A DNA stretch of 19,548 nucleotides from Desulfovibrio sp. (GTDB taxonomy: Bacteria > Desulfobacterota > Desulfovibrionia > Desulfovibrionales > Desulfovibrionaceae), in assembly GCA_009773975.1 (NCBI GenBank), contig VSMX01000029.1:1-19548 (forward strand), read 5' to 3'. Positions within the stretch are counted from its first letter, which is position 1. Each line of letters opens with the position of its first letter. The notes below the pieces were generated by a model. The model saw nothing but the letters and a program-made list of their open reading frames with translations, was not told the origin of the DNA and searched no databases. Below, piece by piece: positions 6,294 through 12,762 of this stretch. A program made the position numbers and the translations under genes.

Positions 6294-8033
6294 CTATTTC
6301 GGGAAGTACTTCTTGTCCAGCTTCTCGTACTTGGGCAGATAGCGGGTGGGCAGAGCCAGGGCGTCGCGGCGGAATGGCGGCGCAAGGCGAGTGCCGTCCG
6401 TCATGATTTCGATTACGGCCGGACGGCGGTTTTTCTTCGCGGTTTCAAGAGCATTGGCCAGATCAGCCTGGGTGTTGACGGTGTAGCCGTCCGCGCCCAT
6501 GGCTTCCGCTATCTTGGCGTATGACTTGGACCAGATATCGGCGCCAACGAAACGGTTATTGTAGAAATCGACCTGGTTTTTCTTTTCCGCGCACCATGCG
6601 CCGTTATTGTAAACGGTGGCGATGACGGGCAGATCGAACTGGCAGGCTGTGGGCACTTCAAAGAGGCTCATTCCCCAGGCACCGTCACCGGCAATGGAGA
6701 CAACGGCCTTGTCGCGGCAGGCAAGCTGCGCGCCAAGGGCGGCCTGATAGGCAAAGCCCGTGTTGCCGAAAGTCAGCGTGGCAATGTCGCGCTTGGGATG
6801 CTTGAAGCGCAGATATGAGTTGGCAGTGGAGGAAGTATTGCCGATATCGGTGGTGGCAATGGCGTCGTTGTCGTAGATGAACTTGGAAACAACTTCAAGA
6901 GCCTTGCGCGGATGCATGCGGCCTTCGAGGGTGGGTTCGTTGGCGATCTCGTCAATTTCCTTCTGCCATTTGGCCAGTTCTTCCCTGACCTTGTTCACGA
7001 CCGGGGCAACGTCGCGTTTGATGCCGGCTTCGCTCAGCTTGCGCAAAAGTTCCACGCTGCAGGCCTTTGCATCGCCGCAGATGCCGACCGTGAACGGATG
7101 GGTCTTGCCGATATTCATCGGATTGATGTCGATCTGGACTATCTTGGCGGTCTTGGGGAAGTAGTTGATGCCGTCCTGGGGCAGTGTGCCGAAGTAGGAC
7201 AGGCGGCAGCCAAGAGCAAGGATGACGTCGGCCTTTTCCATCAGGCGCATGGCGGCATGGGAACCCATGTAGCCAATCGGGCCGCACCACAGCGGATTGT
7301 CAGCCGGGAAAGCGTCATTGTGCAGGTAGCTTGTGGCAACAGGGGCAGCCAGAAGCTCGGCCAATTTGGCGACAGTGTCAACGCAGTCGGTATCGACAAC
7401 GCCGCGGCCGGATACGATTACCGGATTTTTGGCCTCTTTCAGCACTTCCACGGCATGGGCGAACATTTCGGGATTGCCGATGCCGCCGGGGGCCACACGA
7501 TACTGGGAAGGCTTGAGAATTTCCTCGTTCAGTTCGCCGTAGAAATAGTCGCGCGGAATGTCCACGAGAACCGGGCCGCGCATGGAGTAGGCGGCACGGA
7601 AGGCAGTGCGCAGCACGTCGGCAGCGCGGTTGGGATGCGGAACGCGCAGGGAAGCCTTGGTAATGGGCTTGAAAATATCCCAGGTATCACATTCCTGGAA
7701 ACCGTCCCAGCCAACAGAGCCGGAGCCGGCGGACGGGGAGATGACGACCAGCGGCGTATGAGCCATATTGGCGGTGGCCACTGCCGTAACATAGTTGGTG
7801 ATACCGGGGCCGTTTTGGCCGATCACCACACCGGCCTTGCCGGTGATTCTGGAATAGGCGTCTTCCATGTGTCCCGCTGTCTGCTCATGGCGCACGGAAA
7901 TAAAGTCTATTCCGGCAGCGGGGAAAAGATCCAGAAGATCCATGTAAGCGGAGCCAAGAATACCGCTGACATGATTTACGCCTTCTTCTACAAGTACTTC
8001 GGCCATCGCTTCACTTGGGGTCATTTTGGGCAT
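6294..8033 (-). CDS. xsc: Sulfoacetaldehyde acetyltransferase
   Basis: Xsc is a thiamine-diphosphate enzyme that converts sulfoacetaldehyde plus phosphate into acetyl phosphate and sulfite. It is central to dissimilation of taurine and related C2 sulfonates, and the sulfite can feed anaerobic respiration. Visible features are the catalytic Glu in VRHEQTAGHM (E50), IGQNGPGITNYVTAV, WDGFQE, and the ThDP/Mg motif from GDGAWG (449) to YNNGAW (NN at 476-477). The Xsc-typical stretches NGAWCAEKKN and PPFRRDAL near the C-terminus separate it from acetolactate synthases. Length is 579 aa, as usual. The start at 8033 is fixed by AAGGAAGG 7 bases upstream; the frame stays open another 102 codons, but that stretch holds the promoter. 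It is transcribed first of the xsc-phnX pair from a sigma-54 promoter. Confidence 0.95.
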   Translation of the reverse strand: MPKMTPSEAMAEVLVEEGVNHVSGILGSAYMDLLDLFPAAGIDFISVRHEQTAGHMEDAYSRITGKAGVVIGQNGPGITNYVTAVATANMAHTPLVVISPSAGSGSVGWDGFQECDTWDIFKPITKASLRVPHPNRAADVLRTAFRAAYSMRGPVLVDIPRDYFYGELNEEILKPSQYRVAPGGIGNPEMFAHAVEVLKEAKNPVIVSGRGVVDTDCVDTVAKLAELLAAPVATSYLHNDAFPADNPLWCGPIGYMGSHAAMRLMEKADVILALGCRLSYFGTLPQDGINYFPKTAKIVQIDINPMNIGKTHPFTVGICGDAKACSVELLRKLSEAGIKRDVAPVVNKVREELAKWQKEIDEIANEPTLEGRMHPRKALEVVSKFIYDNDAIATTDIGNTSSTANSYLRFKHPKRDIATLTFGNTGFAYQAALGAQLACRDKAVVSIAGDGAWGMSLFEVPTACQFDLPVIATVYNNGAWCAEKKNQVDFYNNRFVGADIWSKSYAKIAEAMGADGYTVNTQADLANALETAKKNRRPAVIEIMTDGTRLAPPFRRDALALPTRYLPKYEKLDKKYFPK

Positions 8034-8088
8034 CGTCACGCCTTCCTTGCTGGTTGAGGTTGCAAATTTTTTTCTTTGCCCCTTGTAA

Positions 8089-8105
8089 AGCAATGCCTGT
8101 GCCAG
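8089..8105 (-). promoter_or_regulatory. Sigma-54 (RpoN) promoter of xsc
   Basis: Minus strand reads CTGGCAC-AGGCA-TTGCT. This matches the -24/-12 consensus TGGCAC-N5-TTGC with exact spacing (GG at 8102-8103, GC at 8090-8091). The predicted start near 8078 leaves a leader of about 45 bases. Such promoters need an ATP-dependent enhancer-binding activator; none is encoded in the window. Confidence 0.82.
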
Positions 8106-8164
8106 CCGGATTTTTTCAAAAAATGCCATTAATTCAGGGACATTTAAACGTCTTGCCAATTTTG

Positions 8165-8215
8165 TTGTACAAAAATCAATACACTTCGGACACTTCTGTA
8201 TGGATATTCGTACAA
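8165..8215. promoter_or_regulatory. Paired enhancer-like dyad upstream of xsc
   Basis: Two 19-base arms in inverted orientation match at 16 of 19 positions: 8165-8183 and 8197-8215, separated by 13 bases. Each arm is itself a dyad of the form TGTA-N10-TACA (8166-8183 and 8197-8214), with centres 31 bases apart, about three helical turns. They lie about 60-110 bases upstream of the -24 box, the usual place for activator sites of sigma-54 promoters. Confidence 0.7.
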
Positions 8216-8326
8216 ATGGCGACAAAATCCGTGTATTTTTGCAGATTGCCCTGTATCCCTTCAAATTCTGATTTGATTCGGTGGCCAGCGTGATTCCCAT
8301 ATCTGCCGCAAAGGCCAGCTTTTTGC

Positions 8327-8355
8327 TTGATGACGGCAAGGCTGTGGGTTAATAA
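8327..8355 (+). promoter_or_regulatory. Candidate promoter of glpX
   Basis: TTGATG (8327-8332), 17-base spacer, TAATAA (8350-8355). This gives a short leader of about 35 bases before the glpX ATG. Confidence 0.55.
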
Positions 8356-8396
8356 AGAGAAAAAAAGAAAAAGAATTTTTAAAGCGGGAGCATATC

Positions 8397-9380
8397 ATGG
8401 CAGAAGCGCCTGAAAGAAATCTGGCCCTGGATATAGTACGCGTAACGGAGGCTGCGGCCCTGGCCTCGGCGCGCTGGCTTGGACGCGGCAACAAGGAAGC
8501 CGGCGACGGCGCGGCCGTGGATGCCATGCGCATTGGTTTCGGCAGCATGCACTTTGACGGAGAAGTCGTGATTGGCGAGGGCGAGAAAGACCACGCCCCC
8601 ATGCTTTACAATGGCGAAAAGCTTGGGCGCGGCGACGGGCCGGCCCTTGATGTGGCCGTGGATCCGGTTGAGGGCACAAATCTGCTGGCCTATGGGCGCC
8701 CCAACGCCATTTCTGTTGTGGCGGTGGCGCCAAGCGGCAGCATGTTCCGGCCAGGCCCCAGTTATTACATGCAAAAACTGGTTGTGCCCGGACAGGCCAG
8801 GGATGTGGTGGATCTTGACGCGCCGGTTGCTGACAACCTCAATGCCATTGCCCGCGCGCTTGGCAAAAAAGTGCAGGATCTTGTGGTTTTTGTGCTTGAC
8901 AAGCCGCGCCATGAAAAGCTTATCGGCGAAATCCGCAAGGCCGGCGCCCGCATCCAGCTCCAGACCGATGGCGATGTGGCCGGCGCCCTGATGGCGCTTG
9001 ATCCTCGTTCAGAAGTCGATGTGATGATGGGAACTGGCGGAACGCCGGAAGGCGTGATTTCGGCCTGCGCGGTCAAGGGGCTGGACGGCCAGATTCTCTC
9101 GCGTCTGGACCCGCAATCGTACGTTGAAAAAGAGGCCATCCTTGACGCAGGGGTAGACTTGCGCGCCGTTTTGACAGTTGACGATCTCGTCAAAAGCGAT
9201 GACTGCTTCTTTGCCGCAACCGGCATTTCCGGCGGTGAATTTCTCCACGGCGTCAGATATTCGGGGCGCCACACAGTCACCCACTCAATGGTCATTCGCG
9301 GCAAAACCGGCACAATACGCTATATCGAGGCCTACCACGACATGCACAAGCTCTCCTCATTCAGCGCTGTGCAATATTAA
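8397..9380 (+). CDS. glpX: Class II fructose-1,6-bisphosphatase GlpX
   Basis: GlpX hydrolyses fructose 1,6-bisphosphate to fructose 6-phosphate in gluconeogenesis, in the cytoplasm, with Mn/Mg. Metal and phosphate ligands are visible at D37 (AGDGAAVDAMR), E61 (GEGEKDHAPML), and D89 and E92 (VDPVEGTNLL), at a constant +4 offset from E. coli GlpX D33, E57, D85 and E88. The C-terminal part contains VMMGTGGTPEGVISACAVK and FAATGISGGEFLHGVRY, both typical of the family. Length 327 is normal. GGGAG lies 6 bases before the ATG. The next gene follows after 21 bases on the same strand and is probably co-transcribed. A SBPase side activity is known for some relatives but cannot be judged here. Confidence 0.96.
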   Translation: MAEAPERNLALDIVRVTEAAALASARWLGRGNKEAGDGAAVDAMRIGFGSMHFDGEVVIGEGEKDHAPMLYNGEKLGRGDGPALDVAVDPVEGTNLLAYGRPNAISVVAVAPSGSMFRPGPSYYMQKLVVPGQARDVVDLDAPVADNLNAIARALGKKVQDLVVFVLDKPRHEKLIGEIRKAGARIQLQTDGDVAGALMALDPRSEVDVMMGTGGTPEGVISACAVKGLDGQILSRLDPQSYVEKEAILDAGVDLRAVLTVDDLVKSDDCFFAATGISGGEFLHGVRYSGRHTVTHSMVIRGKTGTIRYIEAYHDMHKLSSFSAVQY

Positions 9381-9401
9381 ATTTCGGGAGGACTTGTCCT
9401 G

Positions 9402-10136
9402 ATGCAGACACGCCGTCCGGCATCTTTCGGCAGTGTGCGGATCACCGCGTCTTGCGCGGCGGTCCGCGCCGCTGGCGTCTGGCAAATTTTATCTCTCAAA
9501 ATCCTGGATTGCGGCCCTGCCAGCGGGCCGCGCAACCCGGGCAAGGTTCTGGTCACAGGCTTTTTTGCCCTGCTATTGCTGGCCATGGCGCCTTCCATCC
9601 AGGCCAGGGAAGCTGGCTGGGTGCCGATTGAAAAATACAGCAGTCCCCTGCTCAAGGGCGGCGAAAGCGCGGGCACACCCAAAAGCGCTCCCAGCAAAAA
9701 AAACGGCGCAGGCAAAAAGGCCGTTGCGCCCGTTGCCCCGGCCAGGCGAAATGAAAATTCATCCGTCTATGAAGGGCAAGCGCCGATTACAGAAAAAGAG
9801 CTTCTGGCCTTTGTTGAAATTCTGCCCCAGTTTCGCCGCTGGGCCCACAGCCAGAAAGAAGACGCACATCCCACATTGCGCAATGGCCAGGCGGATTTTC
9901 TCTTTTCGCCAAGGGCCGGGGACTGGGTGAAGGAACATGGCTGGGATGCCCCGCGCTTCTTTTGCGTCATGGGCAAGATGGCAGCCGCGCTTGTCATAGT
10001 TGAAGAAGGCAATGACATGCAGGGCACGCGGCCGGCCGATATGCCGCCAGTCGCGCCGCAGGAGCTTTCCCTGGCCCGCAAGCACCTTGGCAGCCTGCTC
10101 AAGGTTTCGTATCAGGGGGGCGCGGTCAGGCAGTGA
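9402..10136 (+). CDS. Exported or membrane-anchored protein of unknown function
   Basis: I do not recognise this 244-aa protein. A hydrophobic segment at residues 49-66 (VLVTGFFALLLLAMAPS) ends in SIQA, consistent with signal peptidase cleavage after about A68. The 48 residues before it are an unusually long n-region, so the true start may lie further in, but only CTG codons are available near the segment. GGGAGG precedes the chosen ATG with a long 10-base gap. After the signal comes a Lys/Ala/Pro-rich linker (about 85-118), then a mixed alpha/beta domain with LLAFVEILPQFRRW, WVKEHGWDAPRFFCVMGKM and a C-terminal LARKHLGSLLKVSY helix. No enzyme motif is seen. The location after glpX suggests co-transcription but not a function. 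It converges on the zinc-finger gene with only 10 bases between. Confidence 0.75.
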   Translation: MQTRRPASFGSVRITASCAAVRAAGVWQILSLKILDCGPASGPRNPGKVLVTGFFALLLLAMAPSIQAREAGWVPIEKYSSPLLKGGESAGTPKSAPSKKNGAGKKAVAPVAPARRNENSSVYEGQAPITEKELLAFVEILPQFRRWAHSQKEDAHPTLRNGQADFLFSPRAGDWVKEHGWDAPRFFCVMGKMAAALVIVEEGNDMQGTRPADMPPVAPQELSLARKHLGSLLKVSYQGGAVRQ

Positions 10137-10146
10137 TGGAGGCAGG

Positions 10147-10413
10147 CTAGCGCAGCTGGCTGTCCTTGCTGCCCTTGCGGTTATAAATGCTGACGCGTTG
10201 ATTGCTTTTTTCGGCTTCCTCCTGGCAGGGAACGCAAAGCCGCACGCCGGGCAGAGCATCCCTTCTGGCCTGCGGAATTTCCTCCCCGCAATCTTCGCAA
10301 AATTCCAGGCTTTCACCCCTGGGCAGGGCTTCACGGGCGCGCCTGACCTCGTCATTGACTGAGTCCTGAATCTGATCATTTACCGCATTGTCTTTTGCCC
10401 AACCAACAGCCAT
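10147..10413 (-). CDS. ybiI: DksA/TraR-type C4 zinc-finger protein, YbiI-like
   Basis: This 88-aa protein closely follows E. coli YbiI in pattern: it starts MAVGWAKDNAVNDQI, has PRGESL, a C4 zinc finger (C39, C42, C60, C63) around IPQARRDALPGVRLC, and ends YNRKGSKDSQLR. The family is related to DksA and TraR, which bind the RNA polymerase secondary channel. This short form lacks the long DksA coiled coil, and its role is not established. The start at 10413 is preferred over an ATG six codons upstream because GGAG lies 5 bases before it and because family members begin there. It lies downstream of ppiD on the same strand with a stem-loop between. Confidence 0.92.
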   Translation of the reverse strand: MAVGWAKDNAVNDQIQDSVNDEVRRAREALPRGESLEFCEDCGEEIPQARRDALPGVRLCVPCQEEAEKSNQRVSIYNRKGSKDSQLR

Positions 10414-10431
10414 AACTTCTCCGTGAAGCAC

Positions 10432-10451
10432 AAGGGGCCTTGCAGCCCCTT
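10432..10451. other. Stem-loop between ppiD and the zinc-finger gene
   Basis: Perfect 7-bp stem AAGGGGC / GCCCCTT with a 6-base loop. On the plus strand it is followed by TCTTC and on the minus strand by GTGC, so it is not a standard terminator for ppiD. It could stabilise the ppiD mRNA 3' end or be a weak bidirectional terminator. Confidence 0.4.
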
Positions 10452-10466
10452 TCTTCTGGATATCTG

Positions 10467-12380
10467 TTACATATTCTTGCGATTAATCATATCCGGATTG
10501 ACAATTTCAATCTTGGCGCGGCTGCCCAGGTTTTGCAGAAAGAGGGAGAAAAGTTCGTCCTTGCGCTGCTGTTTCAGTCCATTCTGGACAATTTCTGCAA
10601 CGCTGGCAAATTCGTCCCCATCCGGCTCGATAATCTTTTCTGTCTTGACAACCATGCTCCCCGGGCCCTTGTCATCGTTCATACTGAAAGCCTGAGGCAG
10701 CCATTCGCCAACAGGGGCCGCAAAGACGGCCTCGTCAAATTTCATGTTGGGCGCAAAACCGGGGAGCGCCGCCTCGCGTTCCAGAGGCTCGCTTGTTTTC
10801 ACGCCAAGCTTGCGGGCTTCTTCCGCATTTTTGCCAACCAGTTCGGCGCGCAGCTTGCTTGCGCGCTCCATGGCCAGGGCCAGGGATTTTTCCGCCCGCA
10901 AGATCTTGTCGATCTCCGCGGCAACATTTTCAAAGGGCTTTGTTCCTGCCGGTGTGCTTTCAAGGATGCGGGCTACAATATATTGCTTGCCGGCATCCAG
11001 GGCCGTGTCCAGCGGCGCATCCCTGGGCGTGGCCAGCAGGGCCGCGGCCCCATCGGGGCTGACGCCAAGATTCCGGATAAGTCCGGCCTGGTCAAGCAAA
11101 CCTGTTTTTTTGACTTCTAGACCATATTTGGCGGCGCTTTCTGCCATCGGCTTTTGCAAGATATTGTCCTCTACAAGATTATCAAGCACATCGTGGATAT
11201 TGTCGCTGGCCCTGTCCACGGCCGCGCCCTTTTTTGCTTCCTCCATCACTGTTTCAAAGGGCTTGATGCCGCCTTCCTCTTTTTCTTCGGCGCGGATGAG
11301 ATGGAAGCCGTACTGTGTGCGCACTGGCCGGGAGATTTCACCGGGCTTGAGCGCAAAAGCCGCTTCCTCGAATTCGGGCACAGTGCTGCCGCGCCCTATC
11401 CAGCCCAATTCGCCGCCCTTGCCACCCGCCCGGGGCGTGTTGATCTCGTCGGCCACTTCCGCAAACTTGCGGCCGCCAATTATCTGCTCGCGGGCTTTTT
11501 CAATTTTTTCGCGCGCTTCCTTTTCGGCCGCTTCGTCCGCGTCGGCCGGGATTTGCACAAGAATATGGGAAGCCCTGACCCGTTCGGGCACATTGAATTT
11601 GGATATATTGTCCTGATGCCATTTCCTGGCTTCTTCCTCGCCAATTTCCTCCGGTTTGGCCATGGCCTCGGGATTGACGGCTATGTATTCCACTTCAACC
11701 CTGGCGGGATCGGCGAATTCCGCCTTGTGCTCCTCATAGTAAGTGGCTGGCTCGTCCTTGCCTATTTCCACCTTCGAGGCGAATTCTGCAGCAGGCAGAA
11801 AGAGATAATCCAGAACGCGGCGCTCGCGGATGAAATCATAGCGTTTGCGGGCCTCGTCGCTTCCCATCCAGGCAGGCGCGGTTACAAGCTGGTAAACCTT
11901 GTCCCGCAAAAGCTGGTCCGAAAGCTCCTTTTCGAAATCAGGCGGGCTTGTGCGCCGGGCGGCCAGCACGCGCTTGTAGGCCTCCGGATCAAACTTGCCG
12001 TTTTCATCCTGAAAAGCCTTGATTTGCTCCGCATGCTGCCTGAGTTCGACAGGCGTTACGGCAATGCCGCCCCGCCTGGCTTCCTGGTTGATCAGCGTAA
12101 GCTGAATCAGCTCGTTGAGCACCTGGCGGCCAAGATGGGCCTTGTCAAGCTGCTCACGGGTGAGGCCGGGATTCTGACGCAGCATGAACTCCTCGGCGTT
12201 GCGATAGGCTTTTTCAAATTCCGTCGCCACAATGGGCTGGCCGTTGACCATGGCCACAACATTGGAATAGTCCCGATCGTTGAAATTGCCTATGCCCCAA
12301 AAAACAAAGACAAGGATGATAATGCCAAAGGCCACCTTGACGCCAAAAGACTGCGCGCCATTGCGAATCGATTCCAGCAT
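10467..12380 (-). CDS. ppiD: Membrane-anchored peptidyl-prolyl isomerase/chaperone PpiD
   Basis: PpiD is a periplasmic folding factor anchored in the inner membrane near the Sec translocon, and helps outer-membrane and exported proteins fold. The protein has 637 residues, close to the usual length. A single transmembrane segment at about 13-31 (GVKVAFGIIILVFVFWGIG) follows a short cytoplasmic start. The SurA-like N-terminal chaperone region spans about 40-200. One parvulin domain lies at about 266-367, with RASHILV (H272), GGKGGELGWIGRG and YGFHLI (H360). A long helical C-terminal part follows. The Shine-Dalgarno GGAG is 5 bases before the ATG and directly abuts a strong GC hairpin. A 382-base hairpin-rich gap separates it from the upstream kinase gene. 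Confidence 0.93.
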   Translation of the reverse strand: MLESIRNGAQSFGVKVAFGIIILVFVFWGIGNFNDRDYSNVVAMVNGQPIVATEFEKAYRNAEEFMLRQNPGLTREQLDKAHLGRQVLNELIQLTLINQEARRGGIAVTPVELRQHAEQIKAFQDENGKFDPEAYKRVLAARRTSPPDFEKELSDQLLRDKVYQLVTAPAWMGSDEARKRYDFIRERRVLDYLFLPAAEFASKVEIGKDEPATYYEEHKAEFADPARVEVEYIAVNPEAMAKPEEIGEEEARKWHQDNISKFNVPERVRASHILVQIPADADEAAEKEAREKIEKAREQIIGGRKFAEVADEINTPRAGGKGGELGWIGRGSTVPEFEEAAFALKPGEISRPVRTQYGFHLIRAEEKEEGGIKPFETVMEEAKKGAAVDRASDNIHDVLDNLVEDNILQKPMAESAAKYGLEVKKTGLLDQAGLIRNLGVSPDGAAALLATPRDAPLDTALDAGKQYIVARILESTPAGTKPFENVAAEIDKILRAEKSLALAMERASKLRAELVGKNAEEARKLGVKTSEPLEREAALPGFAPNMKFDEAVFAAPVGEWLPQAFSMNDDKGPGSMVVKTEKIIEPDGDEFASVAEIVQNGLKQQRKDELFSLFLQNLGSRAKIEIVNPDMINRKNM

Positions 12381-12484
12381 GCGAGCTCCGGCCGGCCCCG
12401 GGCCGGCTTGTTTTCAAATATGGCATATTGCAGTTGAAAAACTCCAGCTGCCCAAAATAAAGAAAATCAAATATGGATGTTTCA

Positions 12485-12514
12485 GTTTATATCCGGACAT
12501 GTCTGGATATAAAC
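12485..12514. repeat. 30-base near-perfect palindrome
   Basis: The two 15-base halves match in inverted orientation at 14 of 15 positions. The left half begins GTTTATATCC and the right half ends GGATATAAAC. It lies about 105 bases upstream of ppiD. Its symmetry would suit a dimeric repressor or activator, or a long hairpin in RNA. Confidence 0.7.
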
Positions 12515-12559
12515 GGAAAAGATCGTCTGCCCAAAAGCGTGATTTTGCGTTGCTGTCGA

Positions 12560-12692
12560 TTTCTGTTAGCCAGCGAAGCTGGATAACAGAAACGGCCTGC
12601 GTCCGCCCGCAGGGCTCGCTGGCAGACTTGCGCCGCTACGCGGCGCGCCGGGCTTTCGCCCGGCGTACTGATGATTTAGCAAATCATCAGTA
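12560..12692 (-). repeat. Array of five perfect or near-perfect hairpins
   Basis: Five consecutive stem-loops with almost no unpaired sequence between most of them. H-a: 9 bp plus 5 bp with one mismatch, triloop, 12560-12592. H-b: CCTGCG/CGCAGG, 12596-12613. H-c: GCGCCGC/GCGGCGC with a 3-base loop, 12630-12646. H-d: CGCCGGGC/GCCCGGCG, 12646-12665. H-e: 12-bp TACTGATGATTT stem with a 3-base loop, 12666-12692. On the minus strand the H-d loop is GAAA, a GNRA tetraloop, which favours a minus-strand RNA, the direction of kinase to ppiD transcription. None is followed by a U tract in the reading direction, so they are not ordinary terminators. It may be a structured RNA or a copy of a repeated intergenic element. 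Confidence 0.7.
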
Positions 12693-12762
12693 AAAATGAC
12701 AAAGACCAAATATAAGTATTATGCCGGCCTTAGCAACCTCCGGCCGGATTTGCGCGGATAAT

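Larger units (their letters stand above)
8034..8396. other. Divergent xsc / glpX regulatory region
   Basis: This 363-base gene-free region holds, from left to right, the xsc leader, the sigma-54 promoter, a 51-bp dyad, and the probable glpX promoter. Between the dyad and the glpX promoter (8216-8326) I see no further clear site. Confidence 0.7.
12381..12762. other. Hairpin-rich intergenic region between kinase and ppiD
   Basis: There is no credible gene in these 382 bases. The region holds a GC hairpin beside the ppiD ribosome-binding site (GCCGGCC/GGCCGGC, 12391-12407), a 30-base near-palindrome (12485-12514), a cluster of five tight hairpins (12560-12692), and a 6-bp stem (CCGGCC/GGCCGG, 12724-12747) near the kinase stop. 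The last is a weak terminator candidate without a clean U tract. Confidence 0.7.

Noticed and set aside
6912..8057. 381-codon plus-strand open frame
   Set aside because: Antisense to xsc; His/Gly-rich composition typical of a reverse-frame shadow.
8034..8339. 102-codon upstream extension of the xsc frame
   Set aside because: It covers the sigma-54 promoter and enhancer dyad, and the internal ATG at 8033 has a strong ribosome-binding site and matches the usual Xsc N-terminus.
11154..12437. 427-codon plus-strand open frame
   Set aside because: Antisense to ppiD and runs across its start and leader; no recognisable protein features.
12666..12692. Perfect 12-bp hairpin considered as a terminator
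   Set aside because: In the minus-strand reading direction the T run comes before, not after, the stem, and on the plus strand it is followed by A residues.
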